Below, piece by piece: positions 52,148 to 64,000 of a DNA stretch of 64,000 bases. Where the stretch lies: assembly GCA_002914845.1 (NCBI GenBank), contig JXTC01000056.1, forward strand, positions 657,249-721,248, given 5' to 3'. The notes beneath the pieces are model-generated. The model searched no databases. It was not told the DNA's origin and saw only the letters and a list, made by a program, of their open reading frames with translations. Every line of letters begins with the position of its first letter. Positions within the stretch are counted from its first letter, which is position 1. Source of the DNA: Trema orientale. Lineage: Eukaryota > Streptophyta > Magnoliopsida > Rosales > Cannabaceae. The position numbers were made by a program, and so were the translations under genes.

Positions 52148-55068
52148 AGAAAAAAGTTTAGTCCTCTAAACTTAAAGTTCTTCCTGTGTTCTCCGAAAAA
52201 TAAAATATTAATATATCCACACATGTCTAGGAAAACTTCAACATCTGAGTAAAACTATGATCATCACTTACTAAATTGAAATGATCTTTTTATCAAATAC
52301 GATACAAACTTGAGAATATAAATTTATTCTAATTTGAGTGATCTAAATGCCAAAGAGAGATCATCGCTTTTAGAACTTATCTATCAATAACTCCATATCG
52401 TTTCTCGTTCATTATGATAGCTCCTTTACACTTTCACTTAAAAAAAGAATGACATGTTGATTCGAAATTTTCTTTGTACGAACAAAACCAATAGAAATTT
52501 TTAATAATTAAAATTTTCTAAACCTTTAGTACCTCTTTCAATCGCATGCCTATAATACTAAGAATACACTTCTATTTCTTTGTCAATATTTCATATAGAG
52601 CTACTCTAATGCTAAATCAAAAACCACAACTATATATATAAAAATTATCAAAAGTAATGTTTTCCTCCATAAACCTTTGAAACATTCTTCAATATGTCCT
52701 CAGTGGTCTATACATATATATGTACTTTTTCTTTTGAAAATCCATTTATTTCAGATAATATTGTAAAGCTCAAACAAATCTAATTCAATTTCTAAAATCA
52801 CGTATAAGGTCTTATAAAGCTTAGATATAATATGATATCTTTATCATAAATAACCATAAGAATGCTCTTTAGTCTCATTCCCTTTAACGTTAATCTTTTA
52901 TAAGCCAAAGTATCAAAACTAAATCTAATCACCAAAGCTTACGTTAAATACAAATGCTATGTTTATTACCAAATTTCATAGAATTCGAAATCTCAATATT
53001 CACTCAAATTAGCCATAAAGATCAAAACCTAATAATCGGTTAAAGGCATAAGCTATGTCTAATAATAGAAATGTGAGTATACTTAGTCAAATAATACACT
53101 ATATAACATATACTTAGTCAAGTAATCATTAATAATCTCGTTATAAAATTCCACTACCGTATTATTTTTTCCATATAGTATATCAAAAGTTTTTAACCTT
53201 CGTCTATATAGTCCTCATTCACTTTCCCATATACTAAATACTAAGAAATATACTAAGTGACTTTTTTCATATACTAGTCCTCAAAATTTTCTTAGGCCTT
53301 TATCTTACTACCTCTAGGATCTCTAATCTCTCATATTATGATTTTCTCAAAAATATCTTTTATAAATAAGGGAGGTCAATAGAACTACAAATATGAATAT
53401 TTCTCTATAAACCATATATTTTATAAAAATCAAATAATTTATCAATCTTAGAAATATTGATCGACTTACATATTCCACTACACAATTGATCGACTTACAT
53501 ATTCTACTATATAAATGTTTTAACCTTTTGTTTTATAAACACAATTTTCATTTTTTTTTTTCTATCACCGATAATAGTAGAGTTCCTAATAGTAAAACAC
53601 GAAGTGTTCTGAAAACTCTTATCTTATAATCCTTCTAGTTGCTCATCAAATAAGTATTCTTCAATTTATTTGTGTAATCCAATATCAATTTCTAGAGAAG
53701 AGTAATACCAAACACTATCAAATACAAAGATCGATCACTTCCTCCTATACGGTAACACCATAGAATAAAATTGTGAACTCGCTTACAACAACCATATATT
53801 CTATTTCCAACTCCACTATCTAGTATCCAAAACCATAACCAAATTGTCTATTCACCATACCTGAACTTTTGCTTAGCTTTCAAAATAAATATTATTGAGG
53901 TAGCATCATCTTAAAATTATCTAACTATATAAGTCACTATGGCTCCATAATTTTTTTTTTCCTAGATAATTTTGTTCTCCAAATTGGTCTATCATAATTT
54001 CTTTTTGGTCAAAATATCATTCTCTAAATTCTTTTCTATCTATAAGTCCTTAATACCTATATTTCAATCATATCATCACAAATATTTACAGCAAAACTCA
54101 TATGTAAGGTCTTTAGTAAATCTAACCTATTTATTTCCAGTCCTCTAGCAACAATAACATGTACTCTCATCAGTTAATATAAGTACATAAATTGACATTT
54201 CTTATATCATCTCTTTGTCTTTTATCATCAAGAAAACTAGTTATTTAATAAACTTAATTTACTCTATAATTCTTTGTATATCCTCATCACACAAACAATT
54301 TCACTTTATGAAAAGATTCAAACTAGAATTCAATCCACACTTTATGTAATCAACGAATATTCCAAACAAACTTGTCTTTCTCATATTGACATATGACAAG
54401 ATAATATTTATTCTATAAATCCCTTGTATCAACATTATGAGATTAACAACTCTTTAGAAATGTAGTACAATCTCTCGGGAATAAATTTCACTTCTCTAAG
54501 AATTAACATAGGCTCTTTTCAAATGGGGACAAAATATTGAGAAACAACTTAAGGGATAGAAGACAAAGATAACAAGTAGACTCATAAAAATTTCAATATC
54601 AACACTAAATTAAGATTCACTAACTCTACAACTATCCAATATCAATAATAAGGGAAGACGATTCCAATGCCTTAGGTCCATTAATCAAATACAAAAGAAA
54701 ACTAATATCAAAAGTACTAAATACTAGAAACCTCAATATTCAACTGACAGATCTTACGAATCAAAACTTAATGAGAGTACTTAACTTTAAATGATCCCAA
54801 AAGTCCATGTTATATATATGATCACCAATTATGACGATCAAACTAAGTATTTCATCAATGACAGAATTTAAGAATGCGAACTTAACCTACTTTAATGTCT
54901 AAAAAGATCAAAGTAATAAACTTATCAAATTTAATAAATCACCAACTCAAATAAATCTCTAAACCATAATAGAAGTTATATCAAACTCAAATGATCTTAA
55001 CTTAGCCACCCGATATTCTAAACCTCATAAGATTGACTTATCACGATCCACATTGTCGAACTTATCCT
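52148..55068 (-). other. Interior of the LTR retroelement, non-coding
   Basis: About 2.9 kb of AT-rich sequence with stop codons in all frames. Near the left edge, minus-strand GAGGACTAAACTTTTTTCTA resembles the sequence commonly found at the end of gypsy pol genes, just before the polypurine tract. This may be the only trace of a coding ancestor. Confidence 0.6.
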
Positions 55069-55070
55069 AA

Positions 55071-55082
55071 TCTCTGATACCA
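55071..55082 (-). other. Primer-binding site (initiator tRNA-Met type)
   Basis: The minus strand reads TGGTATCAGAGA two bases inside the right LTR. The first 11 bases match the common plant retroelement PBS complementary to the 3' end of initiator tRNA-Met. It fixes the element's orientation as minus. Confidence 0.85.
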
Positions 55083-55084
55083 CT

Positions 55085-57426
55085 TGTCACTCCCCACACC
55101 CGAGGACATGCGCCGCATACCTATAAGGTAAAGCCTTATAAATATGCAAGGCATCTATCTACAATTCACAAAAATAAAGAATAATTAAACTCCAATAAAT
55201 ACTACTAAATCATGTACAACCCAAAAATTCTATTAAGTCTCAAAATATTAAAGATTAACTATACAAAAACATATTTTAATATAACAAATTTGTACTAATT
55301 GACCTTTTCAGCCTTCGTATTTTCCCAATAAAAATGAATGACTTCCATCTTTCATGCATGAACTCAAATGCATCCCAATTTCCTAGATAAGTTCTCCTTT
55401 AATGAAACTCTTAACTGACGGTCTTTAATACTTGGGAGAGAAAAATAAAAGAGTGAGCTCGATAGCTCAGTAAGTAACCAGTAACCTTAACTACCTGGAT
55501 CAAGTATATATATCCTTTGAAAAGGCTAAATCACATGTTTCAAAACAAAATCAATTTCAAAATATAATAATTTTCAAGATAATCAAATGAGATTATTTGG
55601 AAAGTCACTTTAACAAAAACATGAAGTAGATTTTCAAAATTTGTCGTTTTATTCTTATTCGATAATCAGTAACACTTTCAAATTACTTCTTAACAGTTTT
55701 TTGGAGACTATGGCCATACTTAACCCCTGTAACTCGGTCCACATTCACTACACTTAACCCCTATAGCTAGGTCCATATTTACTACATTTAATACCAGTAG
55801 CTAGGTCCACATTCAGTACGTACCGTCCACATATAACTCCTGCGGAATGGGTCCACATTACACAGTCACTAAAGAGAGTTTTAAAACACATTCATATATA
55901 ATAACAGTTCGTAAACAGTTTCACTTTTCTTATTACATCACTGTAATTATTCTAAAATAATTTTCATGTAACAGTATTCAATAATAATTTCATATACTTG
56001 ATAATTATTTTGGTATAAATAATTATCAAATAAACTCAAAATACTTTTTTAGAAAAAGTGATTATTTCAGTAAAATAATGTTCTTTCAATAGATTAACTC
56101 ATTTTGCAAAAAATATATTTTCACTTGAAATCATATTATTTAAGAAAATACTTTAGAATACGAGTTTATTGGAAACAATAAAATATTAAATTTCTGGACA
56201 AGAAAAACTACCAGAAAAGATCAAAGGTTACTTACCTCGTTCGTTTTGCCTATTTAACCAAAATAATCAACATAACCTCTCAAACACCTATTATCACACA
56301 AATCGTATATAAGTATCACAACAATGAAATCATGCTCTAATTATACCAAAATATTGATTACTTGATGCTCATGCATCTTCTATAATAAACTCCATAACTA
56401 CTCTCAATAATGTCAATTTCTCATGATCCATAATAATTTTAACATGTCTCGAAAAATTACCAAACTTAAGGGACCTGTTCTACAATTCATGAAGATCTAT
56501 AGTGCCAAAAATGTGGTTATAAGGTTCATAAGTAATTCGTATAAAGTCCCAAAACCCGCTGTCACATTTTGTTAATGTCAATTTCTCACGATCCATAACA
56601 ATTTTAATATGTCTCAAAAAATTACCAAACTTAAGGGACCTGTTCTACAAGTCATGAAAATCTATAGTGCCAAAAATGTGGTTATAAGGTCCGTAAGTAA
56701 TTCCTATAAAGTCCAAAAATCCGCTATCACATTTTGCTAAATATACCCAAAGTTTCATATTTTTTCAGATTCGTAGTACTCATTTCATTTGGCTATAACT
56801 CTCTGGTTATAAGTCCATTTTTGACAAATTATATACCGTTAGAAAGATAATTCAATAAGCTTTCTAACCATACTAAAAATATCTGAAAAGTCAGTCGCAA
56901 TCTCTACTGTATTTTTATATCTTAGCCTAAAACTCAAAAATTCATAACTTTCTATTTACTAAACCAAATCACTCAAAATTTATCTTGTTTGATTCTTAAT
57001 ATCAATTGGCTTTATATTCTATCAGATTCATCCTAATAGTTCATAAATTATTTATGGGCAAATTAAAAACCTAACCCTAAATATTCAATCTCAATCCCAA
57101 AATCAAATTAAAACATAAAACTTAATCAGTTAAGATTTTATTACCTTAGGAGTGAGTCTCAATAATTCATGACAATGGTATCTTCATCTTCTTCCTCTTA
57201 AACGTCCATAGCCTTCTCTCTCTCTCTCTTCACTCTACAGAGCGTACATATAAATTGAGCAGATTATTAGTCTTAGGATTTTTTAAAGGGTTTCTAATAA
57301 AATTATCAATGTGTTCCCAAACAATATCTATTAATCTAGAGCTCTTTTGTCTTTTTTTTTTTATCTTTATATTATTTACTTAATACAAATAAATCCCTTT
57401 TTTTTTTTAACATACGGGTCGTCACA
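55085..57426 (-). repeat. Right (5') LTR, 2342 bp
   Basis: It begins TGTCACTCCCC and ends GGGTCGTCACA on the + strand. It is longer than its partner mainly because of an internal 165-bp tandem duplication, partly offset by a deletion of about 22 bp near 56870. Confidence 0.88.
56411..56740. repeat. 165-bp tandem duplication inside the right LTR
   Basis: TGTCAATTTCTCA.GATCCAT starts at 56411 and again at 56576. The two units keep the same order of landmarks (CTTAAGGGACCTGTTCTACA, then GCCAAAAATGTGGTTATAAG). The left LTR and the solo LTR have a single unit. Confidence 0.8.
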
Positions 57427-57904
57427 ATATACTTCTTGTAAAATTTAAGTTGATTGAAATCAGTGAAAAGCAAAATTAAAAAGTCTTGGCTTTTTGGTAT
57501 GAAATTTCCTGCATGCTTCTCAAGCTGACCTGCGGTCAATAAAAAACAAAAAAATTAATGACATAAAGTGATCTATGTTTTTGAATGCCCAGCACCACAG
57601 TGACATGTCTGTTTGTCACTGGATGATTTAATTAATAAACTGGTTCTCACATGGGCTCCACTTAAATTATAATTATGATTAGCCAGTGACAGACTGACAC
57701 ATCACTGTGGTGCTGGGCACCACTGGTGCCCTATAGCATTATTCTTAAAATATTGCTCGAGCAAATAGCGGATATCCAAGATTGGTCATTGTTAATTAGG
57801 CTAAATTCATCTCAAACCAAAATAATTTCAATCTCAATAGAAATAGAAAATTATCATGATAACTTTCACTTAAAAAACCAAAAATAGTTGATAAAAAAAA
57901 AAAA
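57427..57904. other. Spacer upstream of locus 5 with a short foldback repeat
   Basis: At 57585-57735, GCCCAGCACCACAGTGACAT pairs with ATCACTGTGGTGCTGGGC, and the right side ends CACCACTGGTGCCC, as at 38815-38970. Elsewhere I see only AT-rich sequence. Confidence 0.5.
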
Positions 57905-58032
57905 AAAGTTATGAATTACTCTCCGGCTTTTGATTTTTAAACTCAAACATGCTTTACTGGCCGTCCTAACCAACTTAAAGTGTAGACCCAATATTTCCTC
58001 TGATCATTGTGTTAGCTTGAAAAAAAAAAAAA
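57905..58032 (+). promoter_or_regulatory. Diverged 5' block of locus 5
   Basis: ATTACTCTCCGGCTTTTGAT, AACATGCTTTACTGG and CCAACTTAAAGTGTAGA resemble the blocks before loci 1 and 2 in the same order. A poly-A run ends at the ATG. Confidence 0.4.
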
Positions 58033-61000
58033 ATGAAAGAAAAATTGGCAGATCTAGCTTTATCCTCAGCTGTTCAGGTGATCATTGACAAGTTAGTAAA
58101 TTCTGTTGGGAAAACGCTTTGGAGTCTGTTTTGGGATTTCAAAGAGAACGTGGACAAGCTGCAGCGCACTTGGTCAATGGTTGAAGCTGTTCTCGAAGAT
58201 GCAGAAGAGCAACAATCGACCAAACCAGCTGTGAAAATTTGATTGTCAAAACTCAAAGATATTGCCTATGATGCCGAAGTCTTGATACTTCTACTTTCCT
58301 CTTACATTAATTCTCTCCGGAACACAAAAAATGCAGACAAGGTCAATGAGATGCTTCACGAGCTGGAGAAGGCAGCGCATGAGGGGCTTCTCTTGAACTT
58401 GACGGAGAGTGTTACAGTCGATGGAGAATGGGATAGAAGGGAAACTAGCTCTTTGGTTATTGAATCTGAAGTTTATGGAAGAGAGGAAGATAAAGAGGAG
58501 ATAGTAGAGCTATTGCTGTCTTGTGATGCTACACAAGGAGGAGGAGGAGGAGGAGGAGGAGGTACGTTGTCATGCATATCAATCATAGGCATGGGAGGGC
58601 TAGGAAAGACAACGCTTGCTCAATTAGCCTATAATGATCAAAAGGTAATACAGCATTTTGATGTAAAAGTGTGGGTTTTTGTTTCTCGTCACTTAGATGT
58701 CAGAAAGGTATTGATCACAGTCATTGAGTCTATTACCAAAGATAAGTGCCATCTCTCGAGTATGGATGTGATACAATTGAAAGTTAGGGAATTGCTAAAC
58801 AAAAAGCGATACGTAATTGTGTTAGATGATGTTTGGACAGAAGATCAAGATGATTGGGATAGACTGAAGCTAGTGCTCTTTGAAGCCGGTATTGATGGAA
58901 GCAAAATATTAATCACAACCCAAAACGGGGCTGTTGCACAGGCACTTATTGTGACAAAATTCCCAACTGTTCGTTATAATTTGCGAAAGTTAACTGAAGA
59001 GGCTTGTTGGTCTTTGTTTAAGCACCGTGCTTTTGAAAGCGGAGAAGAGCAGGAGTACCAAGCTCTCTTGCCTATTGGACGACAGATTGTGAGAAAATGT
59101 AGAGGAGTCGCAATAGCTGCAAAAACTTTGGGAAGTCTTATGCGCTTTAAAAGAGAATTCAGAGAATGGGTGTCCGTACAAAATAGTGAACTTTGGGAAT
59201 TGGAAGCATGCAAAAGTGGGATTCTGCCGGCCGTGAAGTTGAGTTACTCTCACTTACCCCTGCACCTCAAACGTTGTTTGTCATTCTGCTCATTATTTCC
59301 TAGAAATTACGAGTTCGAGAAAAAGAAGTTGATCCATCTGTGGATGGCAGAAGGCTTAGTTCAATCCAGTTTCTTAGTTCAATCCAGTTTTCGGCACAAT
59401 GAGAAAGAGCCAGAGGATGTTGGCAAGGACTACTTCAAAGATCTTGAGTGGATGTCTTTTTTCCAAGAAATAAAAGAAAATGAAAACGGCGTTGTCATCG
59501 GATACAAGATGCATGATATCATTTATGATCTCCTACACTGTGTTACTGGTTCAGAGTACACTATACTAGGCAGTGGTTTCGCAACTCCAACTAGTTTCAA
59601 ACGAATTCGCCATTCAACTGTTGTTTGTGATTATACGTCATCTACGTTCCCGAAGGGTTATATGATGCGGGTAAGCATTTGCGAACTCTCTTATTGTTTT
59701 CTGAAGGTTATTTGGAAGAGCTTCCTGAAAAATTCTATTCAAGTTTTGAGTGTTTGTTTGTGCTGAATTTGAATGGCTCTGGCCTTATCGAGTTGGACGG
59801 CTCAATTGGTGCCTTATCACATTTGACATACCTTGACTTATCTCATACCCATATCACGAAGCTGCCGTCTCAAATAGAAGGTCTCCAGTCTTTACAAACT
59901 CTAAGCCTATTTAATTGCTATAATCTTTTAGCATTGCCTAACTTGGGAAAAATGGAAAGTCTCCGACATCTCAACAACGAAGGATGCAGAAAATTGAAGC
60001 GGACGTTGGAGTCTGAAGGAAGAGATGCGGTGGAATCTGATAAGAAATGCTTTCAGCTCCGGACATTTCCGTTGTTTGTTGTAGGTGGGGACTTCGATAT
60101 GAGATTTCTAAGACGTCTTTCACTTCGAGGCAGTTTAAAAGTCACACACTTGGAGAATATTGAAAAAATTGAAGAGGTATTTCCATTCAGTCATAGTGAT
60201 GAAATTGAATCATTGGGACTATACTGGGGGAGTGATGATGGTTGCCCAAACATAAATCCAGAAGCTGAATCTATTGTTAGTAGGTTCCAGGAAAGAAAAC
60301 AAGCAGAGTCACCATGGCCATCAGAAGGGATTCATCAAGATCCTTTAAAAGGAGAAGAAGTTCTTCGGCGATTCTGTTATCTACCTCGTAATCTTGGAAG
60401 ACTACTTATAAAAGGATACCCAGGAGTCAAGTTTCCTAGTTGGATTTTCCAAGGATTCAAGCTTACTAGTTGGTTTCACCCAGGAGTCGAGTTTCCTAGT
60501 TGGGATTACCCAGAATCCGAGTTTCCTAATTTGAAGGTGGTCGACTTGATCAAGTGTAGACAAACTACACATCTTCCTCCCCTGGGGAATCTTCAGTCTC
60601 TTACCAATCTTTCATTGCGGGAGATGCATGGAGTCAGGTGCATTGGAGAAGAATTCTATTGTGAAGGTAACACGAGGCCATTCCCTGTACTCAAAGAATT
60701 AGTCCTTGTTGACTTCCCTAATATGAAAGAATGGTCAAGTCCAAATGCTGCTGGAAATGCTTTCCCTAATTTGAGGAAATTAGTCCTCAATAAATGTCCA
60801 GAGCTAATTGCAATGCCACAGATTTTTTCTCTCCATCATTTGGAACTGCAGGATTGTCGTGCGACTCTGCTTAGTTCCTTTCGGAACCTAACATCCCTTG
60901 AAACACTTGTAATTGAAGGAATTAAAGACTTGCGTTGTTTCTTAGGAGCATTTCCTATAAGCAATCCTCTTCTTAGAAATCTGGAAATAAAATCTTGCCA

Positions 61001-61712
61001 TGGACTTTCGTTTTTGCCTGCTGACTTGGGAAATCTTACTGCTTTGAAAACATTGGTAATTCGTTGGTGTGGAGAGCTTAAATATTTGCCACAAAGTTTA
61101 CAGTACCTCAGTGCTCTGGAGTCCTTGGAGATTGGTGATTGCGATGGTCTAACGTCCTTGCCAGAGGGTGGGAGCAGAGGCTTAAGTAACCTTCGATCTT
61201 TGTCCATTGAAAACTGCAACAATCTGAGTTCTTTGTCAATGGAATTCCAATATCTTACATCTCTCGAAATCTTGAACATTATGTTTTGTCCTTCCATCTT
61301 TGAAGTACCATCAAGTGTCAACCACCTTTCTGCCCTTCAAAGTTTAAGCATCGTGCATTGTTCACAGCTCATATGCCTACCAGAAGAATTGCAGAATCTC
61401 ACAGTGTTGCGTAGTCTGGAAATCAGGAGCTGTCCCGAGGTAAAAGTGTTGCCGGAGTGGATTGGTGAACTTGTTTCTTTGAGATCTTTAGCAATTTCAG
61501 AATGCCATAGTATCACATTCTTACCGGAAGGTATAGAACGACTCACTGGTCTCCAGCACTTGTCTATTCAAGATTGTCCTCAACTCCAGCAAAGGTGTAG
61601 ACCAGAAAGCGGTGAAGACTGGCCAAAGATTGCCCATGTCCCCTATAAACACATTGAATTACCTAAGCTAAAGCGTCCAAGGGAAGAAGGCAGCAGTAGT
61701 TCAAATCATTAA
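58033..61712 (+). pseudogene. CNL pseudogene, locus 5
   Basis: A nearly complete CNL with two disabling changes. The start used by the family (MADL) is TTG here (58045-58047), but an in-frame ATG four codons upstream could replace it. TGA at 58240-58242 stands where the paralogues have the Trp of RIWLSKLKD. The NB-ARC stays open after it: P-loop GMGGLGKTT from codon 186, kinase-2 VIVLDDVW, GLPL site CRGVAIAA, MHD from codon 493. RNBS-B reads LITTQNG, replacing the usual Arg. Near 59657 one base is missing relative to the paralogues, shifting the frame before the LRRs, which then run intact to 61712. Nine Gly precede the P-loop, and QSSFLV is duplicated between MAEG and MHD. The LRR is nearly identical to locus 4 in part. 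The few lesions suggest recent inactivation. Sequencing error is possible but would have to occur twice. Confidence 0.9.
58537..58562 (+). repeat. (GGA)n microsatellite coding the pre-P-loop Gly run
   Basis: A GGA repeat encodes nine Gly just before TLSCISIIGMGG. The same position has five Gly in loci 1 and 2, three in locus 4 and none in locus 3. Confidence 0.85.
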
Positions 61713-61741
61713 TACAAATCCTGGATCTTCACAATTGTCAA

Positions 61742-62457
61742 GTAAGCAACCCCTGAATCCTCCATTACTGAGTTATATAGTTTCTGTTTTTGTGAAATTA
61801 TTTTAAGTTCTTTTCTTCATGCTCTTATACTTGTGATTGGTACTCTCTTTCATGAATGATCAAAGGCAAAATAGTATATTGTGTTATTGTATGATCACCA
61901 TAATTCTTTGTGCTTTCCTATACATATTGTTCTCATTTTCTCAGCTATTATCTGTGCAATACAAAGGCACGCACATCTGTTACTCTTGCTTTGCTGAACT
62001 CACTGATAACACTGAAAGTCATATAGCTCTTTGGTTATAGATCGACAATGTCTTTAATTGTTTTCTTGCATTTATTCTATGAGGTAAGAGATTATAACTT
62101 CTTGTTGAGATATTTAACATGGAATGTTTCCAGTTTTAATTAGGAGATCAAGCACATATGCCCTAGATTCTAGAATAGCAAAGTATTACTGACTAACAAA
62201 ATTACGTGTTTTGTAATATTGTTCTCATTATGAATCTGAAGCTTTCCACATATTGCTCTGTATTTAATTGAGTACAAGTTGGAGTGCTCGAAACTCTTAG
62301 GAAGAATGTATTTAATATTCATTCTGAATTACAGAATGAATGTAAATTGAATTCTACATTGTCTTAATTTTTTTTTCCGTTCTTAAAATGTAATTGGTTC
62401 TTCTTTCGTGACCTGAAGGCCTTGACTAAACTTAATTTCTTGCCAAAAATTACGCAG
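61742..62457 (+). other. Probable 3'-UTR intron of locus 5
   Basis: The donor GTAAGC follows TTGTCAA 29 nt after the stop. The acceptor candidate AAATTACGCAG ends at 62457. Same layout as loci 1 and 4. Confidence 0.5.
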
Positions 62458-63145
62458 CACTTATGATGCGACATTTCCTAGTCTTGGCTGGTTTGTGACT
62501 CCTTGGAGCTACAAAGCTCAAGAACCACTCAGCAGAAATGATGATCAAGAAACGATTGTATGAGGCCATTGCAGGTTGTGGAAGCTGATTATCTGTTGTT
62601 TGTTTTTTTGGAATAAATTATGGTTTTGTTAAGTATAGTTAAGTCCAATTAAACAGGTTAATTTGTACGCCCTTTCTGACTCTAATAGTTTTGTGTTTGT
62701 GAATATTGTTAGTTCTGGATGATGTACTGTACAAATGACTAAGTTCAGATTTGAGACAAGTTTGGTTGCTGTGTGAATGAGCTGAAACAAGATTCGCATA
62801 TCATTACATGCCTATAGAAGTACTTTTATTTTCCTTGGAATACCTAATGTAATCAAATGGAAAACGAACCAAATTTGGGCTAAGCGAAGGTCAAATAGTT
62901 ATCTAATTTGTTTCATTATGGCTGCTAGTGAGAACGTTCCGAAGCTCTAATTTTATGACTAATATGATTCCAGAAAATTTCGTAGATGTAGTGTTGCGGA
63001 GGTGATTTCTCTCCGGTAATTTAATATTTATCTAATTTGGCCATGCTGGACTGAATATATGGGTTTTTCTAGTATGGATGCTAAGGTTTTATTTCTGGTC
63101 GATCATCTTATGCTTGGATTTAAGGATTTGATAAGAGACCCTGCA
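62458..63145 (+). other. Shared 3' block downstream of locus 5
   Basis: It includes GATGATCAAGAAACG, GTTCTGGATGATGTACTGTA and, from 63045, the start of the 0.85-kb repeat found twice after locus 4. It is closest to the locus 4 flank. Non-coding. Confidence 0.6.
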
Positions 63146-63607
63146 TATATTTCTTAATTTACTTTTGATTTGGCTTCCAAATAAGAGACCATGTGACTGA
63201 TTTTATTATAAATTATATGCATCTGTTTACTTAGTCAATCTCTCAGCTTTGGACAATTGTGTTATACATCCATTCCTTTTGGTTGATCTCTAGTACAAAG
63301 CCACAAGTGACAAATTTTCTAACGCTCTAAGAATGATAATAGCACTTTTGATTATGGTAATAAAACATTACTTGTTTTGCAGTGTTAGTGGAAGCCTAAG
63401 TGGGTATAAAAATTTCGGATCAGAATATGATATTATCTAAAAATTATGCTTGAAATCAGAACTTTGCAATTTGGTGTAGTCCAATTATTCAACTGAGGAA
63501 GAATTTCACCCAGTGGAAAGGTGCACAGCAGTGATCCAGCCCTATCAGACCGATTTTTCACCGTTATTAAATTCAGATTGAGACCAAAATAAGGTGTTAC
63601 TTTTAGG
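63146..63607. other. Spacer without a gene
   Basis: AT-rich. GGTGTAGTCCAATTATTCAA at 63472 resembles 37380 and 49868, a remnant of a duplicated upstream flank. Nothing else recognised. Confidence 0.4.
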
Positions 63608-64000
63608 GCATGTTTGGCACTGTTTTTTATTTTCTGTTTTTAGAGTTGTGTTTTCATAATGAGAACAAAAACTGTTTTATAATGTTTTTAAAAAACAATA
63701 CGTGTTTGGCAAATATTTTCTAACAACATTTTTTAGGGGAAAAAATTATATGAATATAAAAAATCATATTTGTATTATAAAAAAAAAAATAAGAGAGAAT
63801 GAGGAGAGAGAAAGTGATGAGAGAGAATGAGGAGAGAGAAAGTAATGAGATAGAATGAGGATTGAGAGAATGAAGAGAGAGAAAGTGATGAGAGAGAGTG
63901 AGGAGAGAGAAAGTTATGAGAGAGAAAGTGGTTAGAGAAAATTATGAGAGAGAAAGTTACAAAAAAAAATATGTATATGAAAGTCATGTAAAAAAAAAAT
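63608..64000. mobile_element. Harbinger-like element with purine-rich minisatellite, copy 2, cut by window end
   Basis: GGGCATGTTTGGCACTG follows TTA, and the first 150 bp match 37838-37990. The GAGAGAGAAAGTGATGAGAG-type array starts near 63790. The right end lies outside the window. Confidence 0.55.

Larger units (their letters stand above)
49939..57426 (-). mobile_element. LTR retroelement without visible coding capacity
   Basis: Two long terminal repeats (49939-52135 and 55085-57426) flank a 2949-bp interior. On the minus strand each LTR begins TGTGACGACC and ends GTGACA. The element runs from right to left: a primer-binding site next to the right LTR and a purine-rich tract next to the left LTR. 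GTATA and ATATA flank the whole, a 5-bp target duplication with one mismatch. No open frame of 60 or more codons lies inside, and no gag or pol motifs were recognised, so it is a non-autonomous (LARD-like) or fully decayed Ty3/gypsy-like element. The superfamily is inferred from element layout only. Confidence 0.85.

Overview
The window is nuclear DNA from a flowering plant, most likely a eudicot. It is AT-rich, has long non-coding spacers, carries many plant-type transposable elements (Mutator-like, Harbinger-like, CACTA-like, tRNA-derived SINE, LTR retroelement), and encodes intronless coiled-coil NB-ARC LRR (CNL) immune receptors of the RGA-like group. I cannot name the species from sequence alone. 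There is one ambiguous base (n) at 49673.

The organising feature is a head-to-tail cluster of five paralogous CNL loci, all on the + strand. Loci 1 (7515-11291), 2 (13690-17268) and 4 (40528-44085) are intact single-exon genes encoding about 1190-1260 residues. Locus 3 (28916-32221) is a pseudogene: about 280 bp is lost just after the MHD motif, and a second frameshift lies in the LRR. Locus 5 (58033-61712) is a younger-looking pseudogene, with a Trp-to-stop change in the CC domain and a 1-nt frameshift after the NB-ARC. Each locus brings similar flanks. Loci 1, 2 and 5 share a short 5' block, and a related block stands alone at about 37.15 kb, 3.3 kb upstream of locus 4. Every locus has a probable 3'-UTR intron whose donor lies 7-31 nt after the stop codon, followed by a shared downstream block. 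The cluster therefore grew by duplication of whole gene units and later diverged by gene conversion, small repeat expansions and decay.

The spacers are filled with mobile DNA. From 1 to 7 kb there is the end of an LTR, a 172-bp Mutator-type MITE with a perfect 9-bp target duplication, two SINE copies, and relics of a Mutator-like transposon: a transposase zinc-knuckle tail on + and a converging Ulp1-like protease tail on -. From 18.5 to 26.2 kb there is a possible CACTA-like element, nested with a solo LTR (5-bp target duplication) that itself carries a Harbinger-like MITE. From 32 to 40 kb there are minisatellites, a second copy of the 172-bp MITE and an orphan 5' block. From 49.9 to 57.4 kb there is a complete-looking LTR retroelement on the minus strand, with PBS and PPT visible, 2.2-2.3 kb LTRs, and a 2.95-kb interior with no visible coding capacity.

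The intact CNLs would act as intracellular pathogen sensors. The sequence does not show which effector they recognise. The most distinctive protein feature is a tandemly repeated acidic insertion of about 70 residues inside the winged-helix region of locus 1.
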